Source: Argentina anserina
Lineage: Eukaryota > Streptophyta > Magnoliopsida > Rosales > Rosaceae
Direction of reading: 5' to 3'
Assembly (NCBI RefSeq): GCF_933775445.1
Contig: NC_065875.1
Coordinates: 21,637,555 to 21,701,554 of the forward strand
Length of the DNA: 64,000 bases
Position 1 is the stretch's first letter. Every line of letters begins with the position of its first letter. The notes below the pieces were generated by a model, which saw only the letters and a list, made by a program, of their open reading frames with translations, did no database searches and was not told the origin of the DNA. Below, one piece after another: positions 10,338 to 20,962 of this stretch. A program made the translations under genes and the position numbers.

Positions 10338-11045
10338 CTACAAACACGAATACATAATCGATTAGATTCAAGTATAATAGGAATTATAAGGGGTGACGAA
10401 TATGGTCACAAGAAAAATCGATGCAAGCGGCGATACTCATGATCGCACCCAAAACAGCGGTGCACTCAGGCGACCACACGAAAATCGATTAACTTCCCTT
10501 TCAAAACAATCGTGACTCCCCCAGGACCGTCACACGTAAAACATCGACCAAGAGGGGAAACCCATCCCTCTATAGTCTCATCGGCGTTATAAGAAAGGCC
10601 GGAGTTAAGACAAGAAGAAGGCTAATAGCACCCGATATAATATATCTATACGTTCAAAAGCGGGAACGTTTATGAAAAATTTACCTTGGAGGGTTTGTAG
10701 TATACGGGAGTAGCTTCTCTTGAGCGAAGTCCTTGCTTGTGACTTTCACGTCTCTTGCGTGAATATGCGGGAGGAGCAATTTTGAGTGATTTGATGCGGG
10801 AACTTGCGGGGCAAAAAGATTTCTTTGCGGAGCGAATGCGGAGGAAGCGCTGCGGGGCTGCAGGGCTGCGGGGCTGCAGGGCTGCAGGGGCTTGCGGCGG
10901 CGGCAGGAGGATGCGGCGGCAGGGAGTTGCGGCGGCAGCAGGAGGATGCGGCGGCAGGAGGCTTGCGGCGGCGGAGGAAGGGAAGAAGAAAAAATTTCGG
11001 AAGGCTCTAAAAGATTCAGGGTTTTAGGGCTTCGTGCTGATAACG
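10338..11045 (-). other. 5' leader of copia element 1 with GCGGCGGCAGGA repeats
   Basis: Untranslated leader between the 5' LTR and gag. Positions 10840-10985 are short tandem repeats built of GCGGCGGCAGGAGGATGCGG and GGCTGCAGG words, very unlike the AT-rich surroundings. Small ORFs through this part are low-complexity Ala/Gly/Arg and are not taken as genes. Confidence 0.7.
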
Positions 11046-11230
11046 TGTTTGAGGATGAAATACTTGTATATTATTGAATGATATAGGGGCCTATATATAG
11101 GCATTTACAACACCACAATCCCGTAGGATTCGGAGTCCTAATCTACTACGGAGATGCTAATCTATCTCCTAACAGGAAACCTATTAGGCTAAGACACACA
11201 CAAGGGTAGAATAGTAATTCTCCCGGAACA
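11046..11230 (-). repeat. 5' LTR of copia element 1
   Basis: 185 bp, TG...CA, nearly identical to 3947-4131. On the minus strand it precedes the leader and gag and would hold the promoter, with a palindromic CTATATATAG as TATA candidate. Confidence 0.92.
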
Positions 11231-12025
11231 TGCATCACTTTGTGAACTCCCATCGGCTCCTCACATACCACGGTTTTGAATATGCTTCATTGCATGGAGT
11301 GCTGGTCATGTGGTGTTTTGGATCCCACTAGCTAGCTCGCAGTGTCCTCAACCGTTTATGTACCTATCACACCCAAATTTGATGCATATTTATGATGACT
11401 TGCTGGATTAAGAACCTCAATGATCTATTTTGAGATTGCAAAATGAATTACTTAATTCAAAATTAAAAAGAAACATTTTCAACGGATCAAGAAAGTCAGA
11501 CCATAAATCGAAATCTCAAACCAATTGATCAAATGCTTAGTCTTATGGTTTTTTTGTGGAGTATTTTTCACCAACAGTCCCTCAATTATGGTGTACCTAC
11601 CAATGTGATACCTCAACTCTTAATCGTACCAATGTGATACCCAGACTCTAGTATTGCTATCATTGAAGTACTTCCGTCAGTTTTTTTTCAACTTCTCCGT
11701 CATCTTGGTGACGTGGCAAGTACGTGAGGCCCACAAAGAGGGTTAAAAGACAAAATTAACCCTATCTGAGAGAAACAATATTTTTCCGGCCCTTTACCTT
11801 GAGAAAGACACCAAACAATTCCAATTTTGGCGCCAATTTTCCCTCCATACTCATTAATTTGTGTCTCTTATCTAAACTAAAAAACTACCGCCAACCAGTC
11901 GACCACAATCTGATAAAACCTAGATCAATCTCATTTTCTATTTTTACCCTAGCACTTGTTAAACTAACAGAATAAATATAGAAATTTATATGGAACATCT
12001 CATTTCCACAATCTCATAAGAATAT
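11231..12025. other. Intergenic, repeat-like, no gene seen
   Basis: No ORF of note. Positions 11575-11740 contain repeated phrases (CCAATGTGATACC twice, GACGTGGCA) of the kind seen near ends of plant DNA transposons, but no partner end was found. Confidence 0.3.
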
Positions 12026-12168
12026 AGAAACACATAACTTAACGAAATTCAACTACATGTTTAAGTACCATTAGTTGCCACTTTTTATGTTGATCTGCCA
12101 TGATTTTTGCTTGTAAGAACTAATGGTACTTAAACATGTAGTTGAATTTCGTTAAGTTATGTGTTTCT
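12026..12168. repeat. Perfect 51-bp inverted repeat with 41-nt loop
   Basis: 12026-12076 is the exact reverse complement of 12118-12168, with a 41-nt loop between. A transcript across it on either strand would form a perfect 51-bp hairpin. Perfect arms mean a recent duplication or gene conversion. There is no known miRNA sequence in the stem that I recognise. Confidence 0.9.
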
Positions 12169-12613
12169 ACATTCTAATGATATCTTTCCGGTATGTCACC
12201 ATAATTGTACAACAAATAAAGTAACTAATTTCATACTCTTCACTAATTTGTGCTCATCAAATATAATTTTGTAGTAGCCGATCAATTCTTATGTGATTAT
12301 TTTTTAATGTACTCTTCTTATGTATAGTAATCTGAGATATAGGCATTATATACCCTCATGTATTTAGTTTCAGTTTAAAGACTTAAAACAGTCGTACTAA
12401 TCCATTATGTTAAATAAGTTTTATATTTGAAAGGTGTAACCACACAACGATCAATTTTTCATAATCACGCCCAAATTGAGCCACTAGTGTGCAATTTTTT
12501 CACAAGTTAACAGTAGATGCACCACATTTTTTAGCTTGAGATGGTAATCACCATATTATTAGACAATATGTTGGCCCATTGTTATCATCTATCTATACTT
12601 ATACATATGAATC

Positions 12614-13369
12614 GAGAAATTTTAAATGCACACTTCAAATCTCTTAATACACACTCATACTTAATACACCGCTTATTTATATTCTCATTCCAATATTTTA
12701 CTAAATATATGATATAAAGTACCTAAAATACCCTTGAATATGAAATCACAAATACGGAATACCTCATTATTTAGTTATACAAGGATACTTTTTGATTAGT
12801 ATATTAATATATATTGACATCTTACATTGATTCTTGTTTGTTCTTACGAATCATTATATATGGCAATTGTTCTTTTCAAATTCTTTAAACATGAAAAAAA
12901 AATAAAAAATTAAGAATATGTATAATAAAAGTTGAAGAATCTTTTTTTATGGAGTGAACATTTCTTATTTAAAAAAATAAGAACTTAAGCAAAAAAATTT
13001 AATGAAACGAAAAATCATAATTGTTTTTTCATGAATTACGTTTGAGACTCTAAAAATAGAAATAATCATTTTTTGATAAAAATCAAAAGAATGAATTGAT
13101 TGTTTGAGTTTCCTGCTTAATATTTTCCATCAAGATATATATATATATATATATATATGCTGATTTAAATTTCCCTATAAATTTTCTTATTTTCTTATTT
13201 CATTTGTTTCTAAAAATAAATTATATGTTTTTGATAATTTAACTTGTTTTTTTTTAAATTATTACATGTACCTATTTTAGTCATTTAATATACACATAAA
13301 ATCTTATTTTAATTATTGAATAATAGTTGTGTGTATTAGGTGTATGTAAGTGTGTATTTAAAATTTCCC
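12614..13369. mobile_element. Mutator-like MITE with 9-bp TSD
   Basis: About 40-bp imperfect terminal inverted repeats (GAGAAATTTTAAATGCACAC at the left, its complement form GGGAAATTTTAAATACACAC at the right). The flanks ATATGAATC (12605-12613) and ATACGAGTC (13370-13378) agree at 7 of 9 positions. A 9-bp duplication is typical of Mutator-like elements. The 756-bp interior is AT-rich and non-coding, with an AT microsatellite at 13135-13158. Its right end lies about 200 bp upstream of the MAK16 start codon. Confidence 0.7.
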
Positions 13370-13571
13370 ATACGAGTCGAAAGAGTGCTAAAAAGAAGAA
13401 GAAAAGAATACAAAATAAATATAATGCATACCAGAAAAAACGACGCGTCGCATACTTTGGGTCTTCATCTCTGTCCTCTAAAACCCTAGCCGGCCAGCCC
13501 AGTCCCCAAAACTCAAATCTCCCAGAAATATACCCCTCAATTGCAGGAACCGCAAGACTCTCTCTATCAAT

Positions 13572-16313
13572 ATGCAGCACGACGAGGTCATATGGCAGGT
13601 CATCCGCCACAAGCACTGCAGCTTCATGTCCAAGTACGTCGTCCTTCTCCCCACTTCCTTCATAGCTTTTCAATCTGATTTTTCTAATTGGGGTTTTTCC
13701 TTCTCGGCCTTTGCAGAATTGAAACCGGAATATTCTGTAGAAACCCTTATAACGTTACCGGGATTTGTAACCGGAGCTCCTGCCCTCTCGCCAATAGTCG
13801 CTACGCCACCATTCGCGACCACGATGGTACTCATTATTGTTCTGTTCGAAATTTCCATATTAGTTAATGGGCAGATGTTGGTACAAAGTCTCCTATAATC
13901 GTTTTTTTTTTCGTTCGACATTGTCTTCTTGACAGACAGTTGATGAGATTATGAGCCAGGGGTTGACAGTAAAGTCTCTTCATTTAAGAGTAAACAGTTT
14001 GTTTGCAGACCACCGGAAGCGGTTTAGCTTAAAAGTTTCGACTTTGGTGCCCATTTGATGAACTGTTTCATACAATAGAGTTTGACCCATTTGTATGCTT
14101 GTGTTGATAAATTGAAATTAGGGGTTGATAGATTAGTGTGTTCTTTAGTCAGGGAGACTGAGAAAAATACTCAAGGGAATTCTCCTCTACGTTGTTTATC
14201 ACTTCATTGCTTATGTATTCTACCATTAGTCTTCTATCTTTATATGAACACTATGAGAATAGCTTATAAATTAAACAAATTGGGGAACATTATCCTTTCA
14301 TATCAAGTTATTAATGGATTTTCATACATTACCAGCAATGAGCATGACCTTTTATGTGGTTTTGGTGGTGTCCCTGCAGGAGTCTTTTATCTTTATATGA
14401 AAACTATAGAGAGAGCTCATATGCCAAACAAATTGTGGGAAAGAGTTAAGTTGCCCAGGAATTATGAGAAAGCGCTTGAAATCATTGACAAACATCTGGT
14501 ATTCCTTGCCTCCCATTTCGTGTTGCTTATATCGAGATTTAGATTCTTGAATTTGGTAATCACCATGGCCTTTTTGAATGGACAGATGTATTGGCCTAAG
14601 TTTCTTGTTCATAAAACAAAGCAACGGCTCACTAAAATGACTCAGATGCGTATACGCATGAGGAAACTTGCTTTGAAAACACGGTATAAATCATCTCATT
14701 TCCTAATTACACTTTCTGTAGCTCCTGAATATCTAATGATAATTGTACTTAAACAAAAAGATTGTTGTGAAGAATGCCTTCAGAGTTCACAGCACTAGTT
14801 TTATCACTCTTATAATGTTCGCATTAGATATATTCACCCAATGAACATTGCATTTTTGTGTGCTGTTTAACAGGGAGAAAATAATGACAATTCCAAGGAA
14901 GGAAATAAAGAGAGAATCCAGAAGAGAGGCAAAGGCTGAAACGGCTGCAGTCCTGGAAAAGGTCATGACTTATGCTGCTGCCGTACACCATAAATTTACT
15001 AAATGTATATCTGATTTCCACTGACTCTCATGCTTCCTATTATTCTGCAGAGCATTGAGAAAGAACTATTAGCACGGCTTAAGAACAGTGTGTATGATGA
15101 TCTATACAAAGATATATATAATTACCCTTTTGATAAATACCAAAAGATCCTTGAAGGGGAAGAAAAGAATACTGAAGTAGAAGAAGACTACGAGGTATTC
15201 ATGTGCAGTCTTATTTTTGCCTTCTTTACGATGAGCAAGTGTCTCCTTTGTTTTAAGTAGATGTGATCTATTTGATTGCAGGCTTTACTTGAACATTTAG
15301 ATTTGTATTTTATCATCTAAATACTCTTGTTCGTGGAAAAAGCAGGAAGGTGAGCCAGAATATGTTGAAGGTTATGAGGAGCTTGAAGAGGAGGATGATA
15401 TTGAAGATATGGGTGATCTTGCATTGAACCACTCAGATGCAGATGATGATGATGGTAGAGCTTAATTCTGTACCTTAACAAATATTGTAGAAAGTGAACA
15501 TCTGTGCAGTCCATGCTCCATATTAAATTTGCATAATCCCAGTGTTCATACTGTATGTAAAAGTCTGGTGGTTTGACTTTTGAGTAAAAAGATAAAAGAG
15601 TTATGAGGCTCTTTTCCCTTTTTTGTATAAAGAATTATGGAAAGAATCGTATGTGTTTGTCTGTATCAAATGGACTGAATACATCTTAATGGTGCTGTTG
15701 GAACAGGTGAAGAGCTAGAAGCAGGTACTGACAAGAGAGGGAGAAAGTCTCGAAAGTTTGAGAAACATGGAGCTGGTGCCAAAGCAAAGAAACCTAGGGT
15801 CGTTGTTGAGGTAATGGCTAATTGTTCTTATATTCTTCTAGTTTGCTACCTTTTGAATATTAACGTATTTTAGTTTGTCATTCTATGTTTCTAACAAGTA
15901 ATGTGAGGGTGAATGAGTTTTATTGATGAGGAATTAAATGCCACTATCTTGAAGGGTGCAAAATTAATGGAGTACTTTTGCGGAGTACTTAAGTTGGTTA
16001 CACGGTCACAGCATAGGCATCTCACATTCCTGAGTTGAAAAGTTAACATATTGCTTTAATTTGAAACTAGTGGCACTGTCACTTTAAGACTGCTAAACAA
16101 ATCGATTGTAATTAATGTTAGAAAAGTCAAAATCACCTATTAGTGAATTAGAGGCATATGTATCAAAAATGACTTGGGGTAATATAAACTTGTTAACAGA
16201 CCCTAATTTACTCTGTTCTGCTATATCATATCTCTTATATCTAATCTAATTTCTTCATTATTGATCAGATGGAGCATGAAGATGGTGGTGATAGACAAAA
16301 GACAGTTTATTAA
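13572..16313 (+). CDS. MAK16: MAK16 homologue, ribosome biogenesis factor (9 exons)
   Basis: Exons 13572-13633, 13717-13826, 14380-14498, 14586-14683, 14874-14961, 15051-15194, 15346-15454, 15707-15810 and 16269-16313 join in frame at GT-AG borders to 879 nt (292 aa), close to other MAK16 proteins (about 300). The start [19 protein letters not shown] is the family signature. Next come the Cys-bearing [60 protein letters not shown] and the basic [19 protein letters not shown]. The C-terminal part is acidic (exon 7) and then basic ([11 protein letters not shown]), as in nuclear and nucleolar proteins. MAK16 is a nucleolar factor for maturation of the 60S subunit. Intron 7 has a weak GTAGAG donor; reading through it would add only GRA before a stop. 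Intron 2 holds an exon-3 relic. Confidence 0.93.
14228..14291 (+). pseudogene. Degenerate duplicate of MAK16 exon 3 inside intron 2
   Basis: This stretch reads [19 protein letters not shown]. It parallels the real exon 3 at 14380 onward ([19 protein letters not shown]) at both DNA and protein level and lies about 150 bp upstream. It lacks a good acceptor (CATTAG precedes it), has several substitutions, and no donor follows. It looks like an old tandem duplication of one exon that is no longer used. Confidence 0.75.
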
Positions 16314-17201
16314 TTGCTTATGCTCGTTTGGTTCATCAGATGTTTAGAATTGTTTCTTGTGGTTGGTTGTTGCTTTTCAAAAGCTTGATTTGGAAAGAAG
16401 GAACTTGCTATCATGATCTTAGGAACCGTCCATAGATTTTGATAGTAATGAATTATGTTCACAGGAGAAAAGAAAATTTTGTTATATGTATTTGGAGAAC
16501 ACCAATTTTACCAAGCTAATATCTTGAGTTTTGAGTAGGAGCCTACTCGTGATCTAGTTGGATTTAGTAGGCCATTACATATGGTCAGTTTTCTGCTTTG
16601 TAAGCCCCTTTTTTATTTGTATCGATGTAATACAATCATTTTACAATTAAGGATTTTCAGGGATTTTGTTTTCCTTAATGCATCATTTCTTTTGTTCATG
16701 TGGACTTGATATCTTCTACATTTAGTTCACGGTACTATGCGGATGCGGTAACTGTGCCAATGATATTAACCCTCTTTCCCTCCCCAAATCTCATCCTCCA
16801 GAAAATTTGTCAAGCAACCTACTCTTCAACATGTTCTTTACCTGAGCTCACACCTGAAATGTTCTATGGACCAACTGATTGGTTCAACTGATTGAGGAAT
16901 TGATAGCTGAGGAGCACCCTGCATTGTATGAAAATGCCGAGTTATTGAAGAATTCTTTGAGGCAAGAACCCTGGTGAAGGAAGTCTTTCCGAGCTTCACC
17001 ACAATTTAAAATATCCATGTGTCATGATTTAGAATTTTAGATATTGTTATACAAATATTACAGCAGAAATTGATTTTGTTCACTACTTCCTCGTATAAAA
17101 TCATTGACTCCGATCCAGACCTCTGAAGGCTGAAGCACTTGGGCAAAGGATTTTCTGACATTTGTGCCCACGCATATACGGGGGTTATAGAACAAAATGT
17201 G
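16314..17201 (+). other. MAK16 3' region and intergenic DNA
   Basis: Follows the MAK16 stop. No complete gene is seen. A short open stretch at about 16888-16977 reads IEELIAEEHPALYENAELL and ends in a stop; it looks like the C-terminal tail of an unrecognised, otherwise lost coding sequence. Confidence 0.3.
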
Positions 17202-17382
17202 AAATTTGTTGTAAGAATCGTCATGCATGATTGCAAGGTACCTGAGGTTTGTTGTAAGAATCGTCATGCATGACTGCAAGCACGTCGATTCGATTAACGA
17301 TTAAGCAATAATCAAAGATGGTAGAACAGAAAAGTCTGATGTGCATGCATCTTCTGACAGAAAAGTCTGATGTGCATGTAGC
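17202..17382. repeat. Two short tandem duplications upstream of AKR gene 1
   Basis: 17202-17281 holds two copies of a ~44-bp unit containing TTGTAAGAATCGTCATGCAT. 17327-17382 holds two copies of a unit with CAGAAAAGTCTGATGTGCAT, about 29 bp apart. Both lie within 270 bp of the start codon, so they may affect the promoter. No TF site is asserted. Confidence 0.75.
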
Positions 17383-17467
17383 TTTGACTCGCAGAAGATG
17401 ATATACATATAAGAGCAATCTGCTACCTGATACAAAATATCCAACATTCGTTATCAGTTGAGTTAAA

Positions 17468-18637
17468 ATGGCAGCAACCAAAATCCCTGAGGTAGTGCTA
17501 GGCTCCTCCAACGGGCAGAGGACCATGCCTGTGTTTGGCTTTGGCACAGCAGCTGACAACTTAGACTCGATTGCTTTGAAGAATGCAGTTCTTGAAGCTA
17601 TAATACTGGGTTACAGGCACTTCGACACGGCTTCCATATACACCTCAGAGCAGACTCTAGGTGAAGCTGTGGCCGAAGCTATTAGCCGCGGCCTTATTAC
17701 CTCCAGAGGCCAATTGTTCATCACTTCAAAGTTGTGGTGCAATGATGCTCATCCAGACTTGGTCATTCCTGCTCTAAAGAAATCACTTCAGTAAGTCACA
17801 CAATTAGCTAGTAGCATTTCGATGTTTGGTAAATTTGTGGGGACTAATTAGTTTATAATTGAATGTGGATTTGCAGTAATCTTCAGATGGAGTACCTTGA
17901 TCTGTATCTGATTCACTGGCCCATAAGTGGTAAGCCAGGGGAATTAGTGTACCCGCTAACCGAAGATGTCCTTGTGCCATTGGACTTGAAGGGGGTTTGG
18001 GCAACCATGGAAGAATCACAGAGACTTGGCCTCACCAAATCCATAGGAGTCAGCAATTTCTCTTCCAAAAAGATTGAAAATCTGCTCTCTTTTGCAACTA
18101 TTCTTCCTTCTGTTAATCAAGTAATGATCAAGTCCATCTGCGTATTCCCTTTAGTTATTCTTTTATTTTTAACAACAAGGATTAATGAGCGATATTATTA
18201 GTTCCTCAATGACATTGTATGTGTACATGTAGGTTGAGATGAATCCATTTTGGCAACAGAAGAAGCTAAGAGACTTCTGCAAGTCTAATGGTGTAGTTGT
18301 GACAGCCTACTCTCCATTGGGTGGCATTGGGACAAGTTGGGGTAGCAGTCATGTTCTGGAGAGCAAAGTGCTTCAGGGAATTGCCGAGGCTCGGGGGAAG
18401 ACTATTGCTCAGATTTGTATCAGGTGGGTGTACCAGGCAGGGGCAGCAGTTGTAGTGAAGAGCTATAACAAAGAGAGGTTGAAGAAGAATGCGCAAGTGT
18501 TCGACTGGGAATTATCCGAAGAGGACCTTGAGAAGATTAATCAAATCCCACAGCACAAAGTGATTCTTAGAGAAGAGTATGTTTCTGCAAATGGACCATT
18601 CAAGTCCCTTGAAGAACTCTGGGATGGAGAGCTTTAA
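17468..18637 (+). CDS. Aldo-keto reductase, AKR4 type, gene 1 (3 exons)
   Basis: Exons 17468-17790, 17877-18120 and 18233-18637 join to 972 nt, 323 aa, the usual AKR length. It is an (alpha/beta)8 NADPH-dependent oxidoreductase that reduces carbonyl groups. The catalytic tetrad is complete: D53 and Y58 ([11 protein letters not shown]), K88 (FITSKLW), H121 (LYLIHWP). The NADPH phosphate-binding motif [12 protein letters not shown] is present near the C-terminus, and GVSNFSSKK and [11 protein letters not shown] are family motifs. The nearest relatives I recognise are plant codeinone reductase-like, methylecgonone reductase-like and D-galacturonate reductase-like enzymes; the substrate cannot be read from sequence. 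A TATAAG at 17408 lies 60 bp upstream. It lacks the third intron present in gene 3. Confidence 0.92.
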
Positions 18638-19246
18638 GTACTCCAATATTCACTGGCCAGGCTTGTTAAGTTTTTTGCTTTTGTAGTTTGTGGATTGTTG
18701 TGTCACTCTATACAGTGTGTGACACCATTTCTCTATTTCATTTTTTCATAAACTATATTTCATTTTTTGGTAAGATAGAGCAGAAAATGATAACAGAGAT
18801 TGAAAGATTGCTTCTATCTTACCATCTTATGGTCTGACCCCAACCGGATGAATGAATCTTTAGATGATTGTTCATGGTGACAATTGAATTAACTATAATG
18901 TGACAAGAGTTGAAGACCTATATTTCTTATTGTTTAAGATGATATATAAATTCATGCATATCGAAACTTTATAAACACTTGATCTTAAGACAAAGAAACA
19001 CCAAAAAAATCTTGGGGAAATATTATTCCGGACAATAAACTATTAACAATATGCCTTATCATGTACTAGGCTTAGCTCCAAATCACGTTGCTCGTTGGCC
19101 ACTTAACTCCATGCAGTTCGCAAAGCCAGTAATTAACACATTTGGGTCCCTCGGCGGCTCAGATCAGACATGACTAGCATTAGCTAAGCAATGATGTTAC
19201 GTCCAACTAGAAGAGAATTCCATACACTAATCCAACACTCGAAATC
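18638..19246 (+). other. Intergenic between AKR genes 1 and 2
   Basis: Holds the gene 1 3' region and the promoter of the broken gene 2. A TATATAAA lies at 19247-19254. No other gene seen. Confidence 0.4.
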
Positions 19247-19313
19247 TATATAAACACGATCCCAATCCCTCAACCTACCAAAAAGAACCCAGCTTTCAGC
19301 AAAACCGATCGAA

Positions 19314-19777
19314 ATGGCAGCAACCCTAGTCCCAGAAGTGGTTCTTGAATCCTCCACTGGCCGCAGGACCATGCCTGTGCTTGCCTTCGGCACAGCAGCC
19401 AACAATTTACAACCAGAGGTTCTGCTAGAAGCTGTTCTCGAAGCCATCAAACTCGGTTACCGACACTTCGGCACGGCATACGAGTACGGCTCTGAGCAGA
19501 GCCTGGGAGTAGCTCTAGCCCAAGCACTCAAACTCGGCCTCGTGGCTTCTCGTGACGAGCTCTTCATCACTTCCAAGCTTTGGCCTAACGATGCTCACCC
19601 TGACCTGGTTATTCCTGCTCTAAAGAAAACATTCCAGTAAGTTTAGCGATTTCGGGAAAGAGAGAAATTAATCGTCTAGCTAGCTTCTTCTTAACTTGTG
19701 TGAATTTTTTTTGTTTAGGAATCTTGAATTGGAGTATCTTGATCTGTATCTGATTCACTGGCCCATATATTAGGGAA
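19314..19777 (+). pseudogene. Aldo-keto reductase gene 2, truncated and catalytically dead
   Basis: Exon 1 (19314-19636) and the first ~55 bp of exon 2 (from 19719) match gene 3 closely, with the same intron position and a CA|GTAAG donor. After DLYLIHWPI the frame meets a stop (TAG, 19771-19773), and at 19778 the LTR of a copia element begins. Two changes stand out: catalytic Asp53 is Gly ([14 protein letters not shown] to GGC), and the MPVLGFGT of gene 3 reads MPVLAFGT. The remaining two thirds of the gene were not found beyond the element. TATATAAA at 19247-19254 is kept. The Asp loss alone should abolish reductase activity. Confidence 0.9.
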
Positions 19778-20430
19778 TGCGGAAGAATGAACTGAAGAAT
19801 AGAAATCGAAATAATTCACAACCACAAGCGAAAATAAAATGAAAGAGAACACCGGGATTTAACGTGGTTCGGCAAAGTATCTACGTTCACGGGTAGCAAC
19901 AATAAAGAACCTCCACTATACGAAGAAATGTTACACCGAGAGAAACACTACTACAAGACTCACACTTGAAGGGATACACTCTCACACACTTTATTTTGCT
20001 ACACACATAAAACTCTATACTTGGAGTTTTCTCTCTATCTCTCACTCTTGATCACACACAAGATGATCACTTCCTTATTGTTCTTCGATGTTTATTGCAC
20101 CACTTCTCATGCCTTTATATAGGCAAACATCTTTGTGCAATTCATGCATTTGCATGTAACATGCATGGAAGTAAAGTCAATCTTCTTCCTTGATTCATAC
20201 TCAATGTTGGCATGCTCATCAATGCATTATTCTTTCTTTGTCAAACAAATCAACCACCTACCACCATAAGGTTGTAGATTTGTTTCTTATCTTCAACAAA
20301 TGTTGCTCCAAGTTTCAACAAAATCAACTCCATTAATTAATGGGTCACCAAAGCAATATGTGTGCTTGATTTACTCATGTGAACATCACATAGTTTTCAC
20401 ACCTCCATTAGGGAGGGATTAACCCTATCA
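19778..20430 (-). repeat. 3' LTR of copia element 2
   Basis: Begins TGCGGAAG and ends CCCTATCA on the plus strand. A purine tract (GGAGGGGGAGAT on the minus strand, 20431-20442) lies at its inner edge. A TATA box (CCTATATAAAGG on the minus strand) is near 20115. The phrase ATTTAACGTGGTTCGGC is typical of plant copia LTRs. No partner LTR exists in the window. The outer end is inferred from the TG rule. Confidence 0.75.
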
Positions 20431-20446
20431 ATCTCCCCCTCCGGAC

Positions 20447-20950
20447 TTAGATGGAGGGATGCGCCATTCCAAACGCGCTTCTGCAGAACTCGAACTTCTC
20501 CTTCGGTAGAGACTTCGTCATCATATTTGAATTGTTCTTGTCTGTATGAATTTTCTTCAGCAGCATTTTCTTAGCTTCCAGCACATCACGTATCCAGTGA
20601 TACCTCACATCAATGTGTTTTGACCTCGAGTGAAAACTCGAATTCTTGCTCAAGTGAATCGCGCTTTGACTGTCACAATGCAAGATAAACTCTTGTTGTG
20701 TATGACCCAATTCATGTAGGAATCTCTTTAACCACAAAATATCTTTGCACGCTTCCGTAGCTACAATAAACTCTGCTTCTGTAGTTGACAAAGCAACACA
20801 TTTTTGTAGCTTTGATTGCCACGAGACAGCTCCCCCTGAAAACGTAATCAGGTATCCAGATGTGGACTTTCTCGTGTCAATATCCCCGGCCATATCTGCA
20901 TCTGTGTAGCCAACTAGTTCAGACTTGCCACTTCCAAAACATAGACTCAT
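20447..20950 (-). pseudogene. copia element 2: RNase H remnant
   Basis: Reads a copia RNase H (LVGYTDADMAGDIDTRKSTS, VSWQSKLQKCVALSTTEAEF, IHLSKNSSFHSRSKHIDVRY) to a natural stop. It is in the same frame as the RT block, separated by one TGA where family members have an Arg codon (CGA to TGA, a CpG deamination). Confidence 0.85.
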
Positions 20951-20962
20951 CTTTGAAGTTCC

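Larger units (their letters stand above)
3947..11230 (-). mobile_element. Ty1/copia LTR retrotransposon, minus strand, 7284 bp
   Basis: Two 185-bp direct repeats (3947-4131 and 11046-11230), each starting TG and ending CA, bracket gag, protease, integrase, reverse transcriptase and RNase H in copia order (integrase before RT). The LTRs differ only at two adjacent bases (ATGAGG versus ATAGGG), so insertion was recent. A purine tract (AAGGGGGAG on the minus strand, 4132-4140) abuts the 3' LTR. TTATCAGCACG next to the 5' LTR resembles a tRNA-Met primer site only in part. Flanking pentamers GACAT and TGCAT match at only 3 of 5 positions. Pol is in three reading-frame blocks, so the copy is probably not autonomous. 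Confidence 0.95.
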
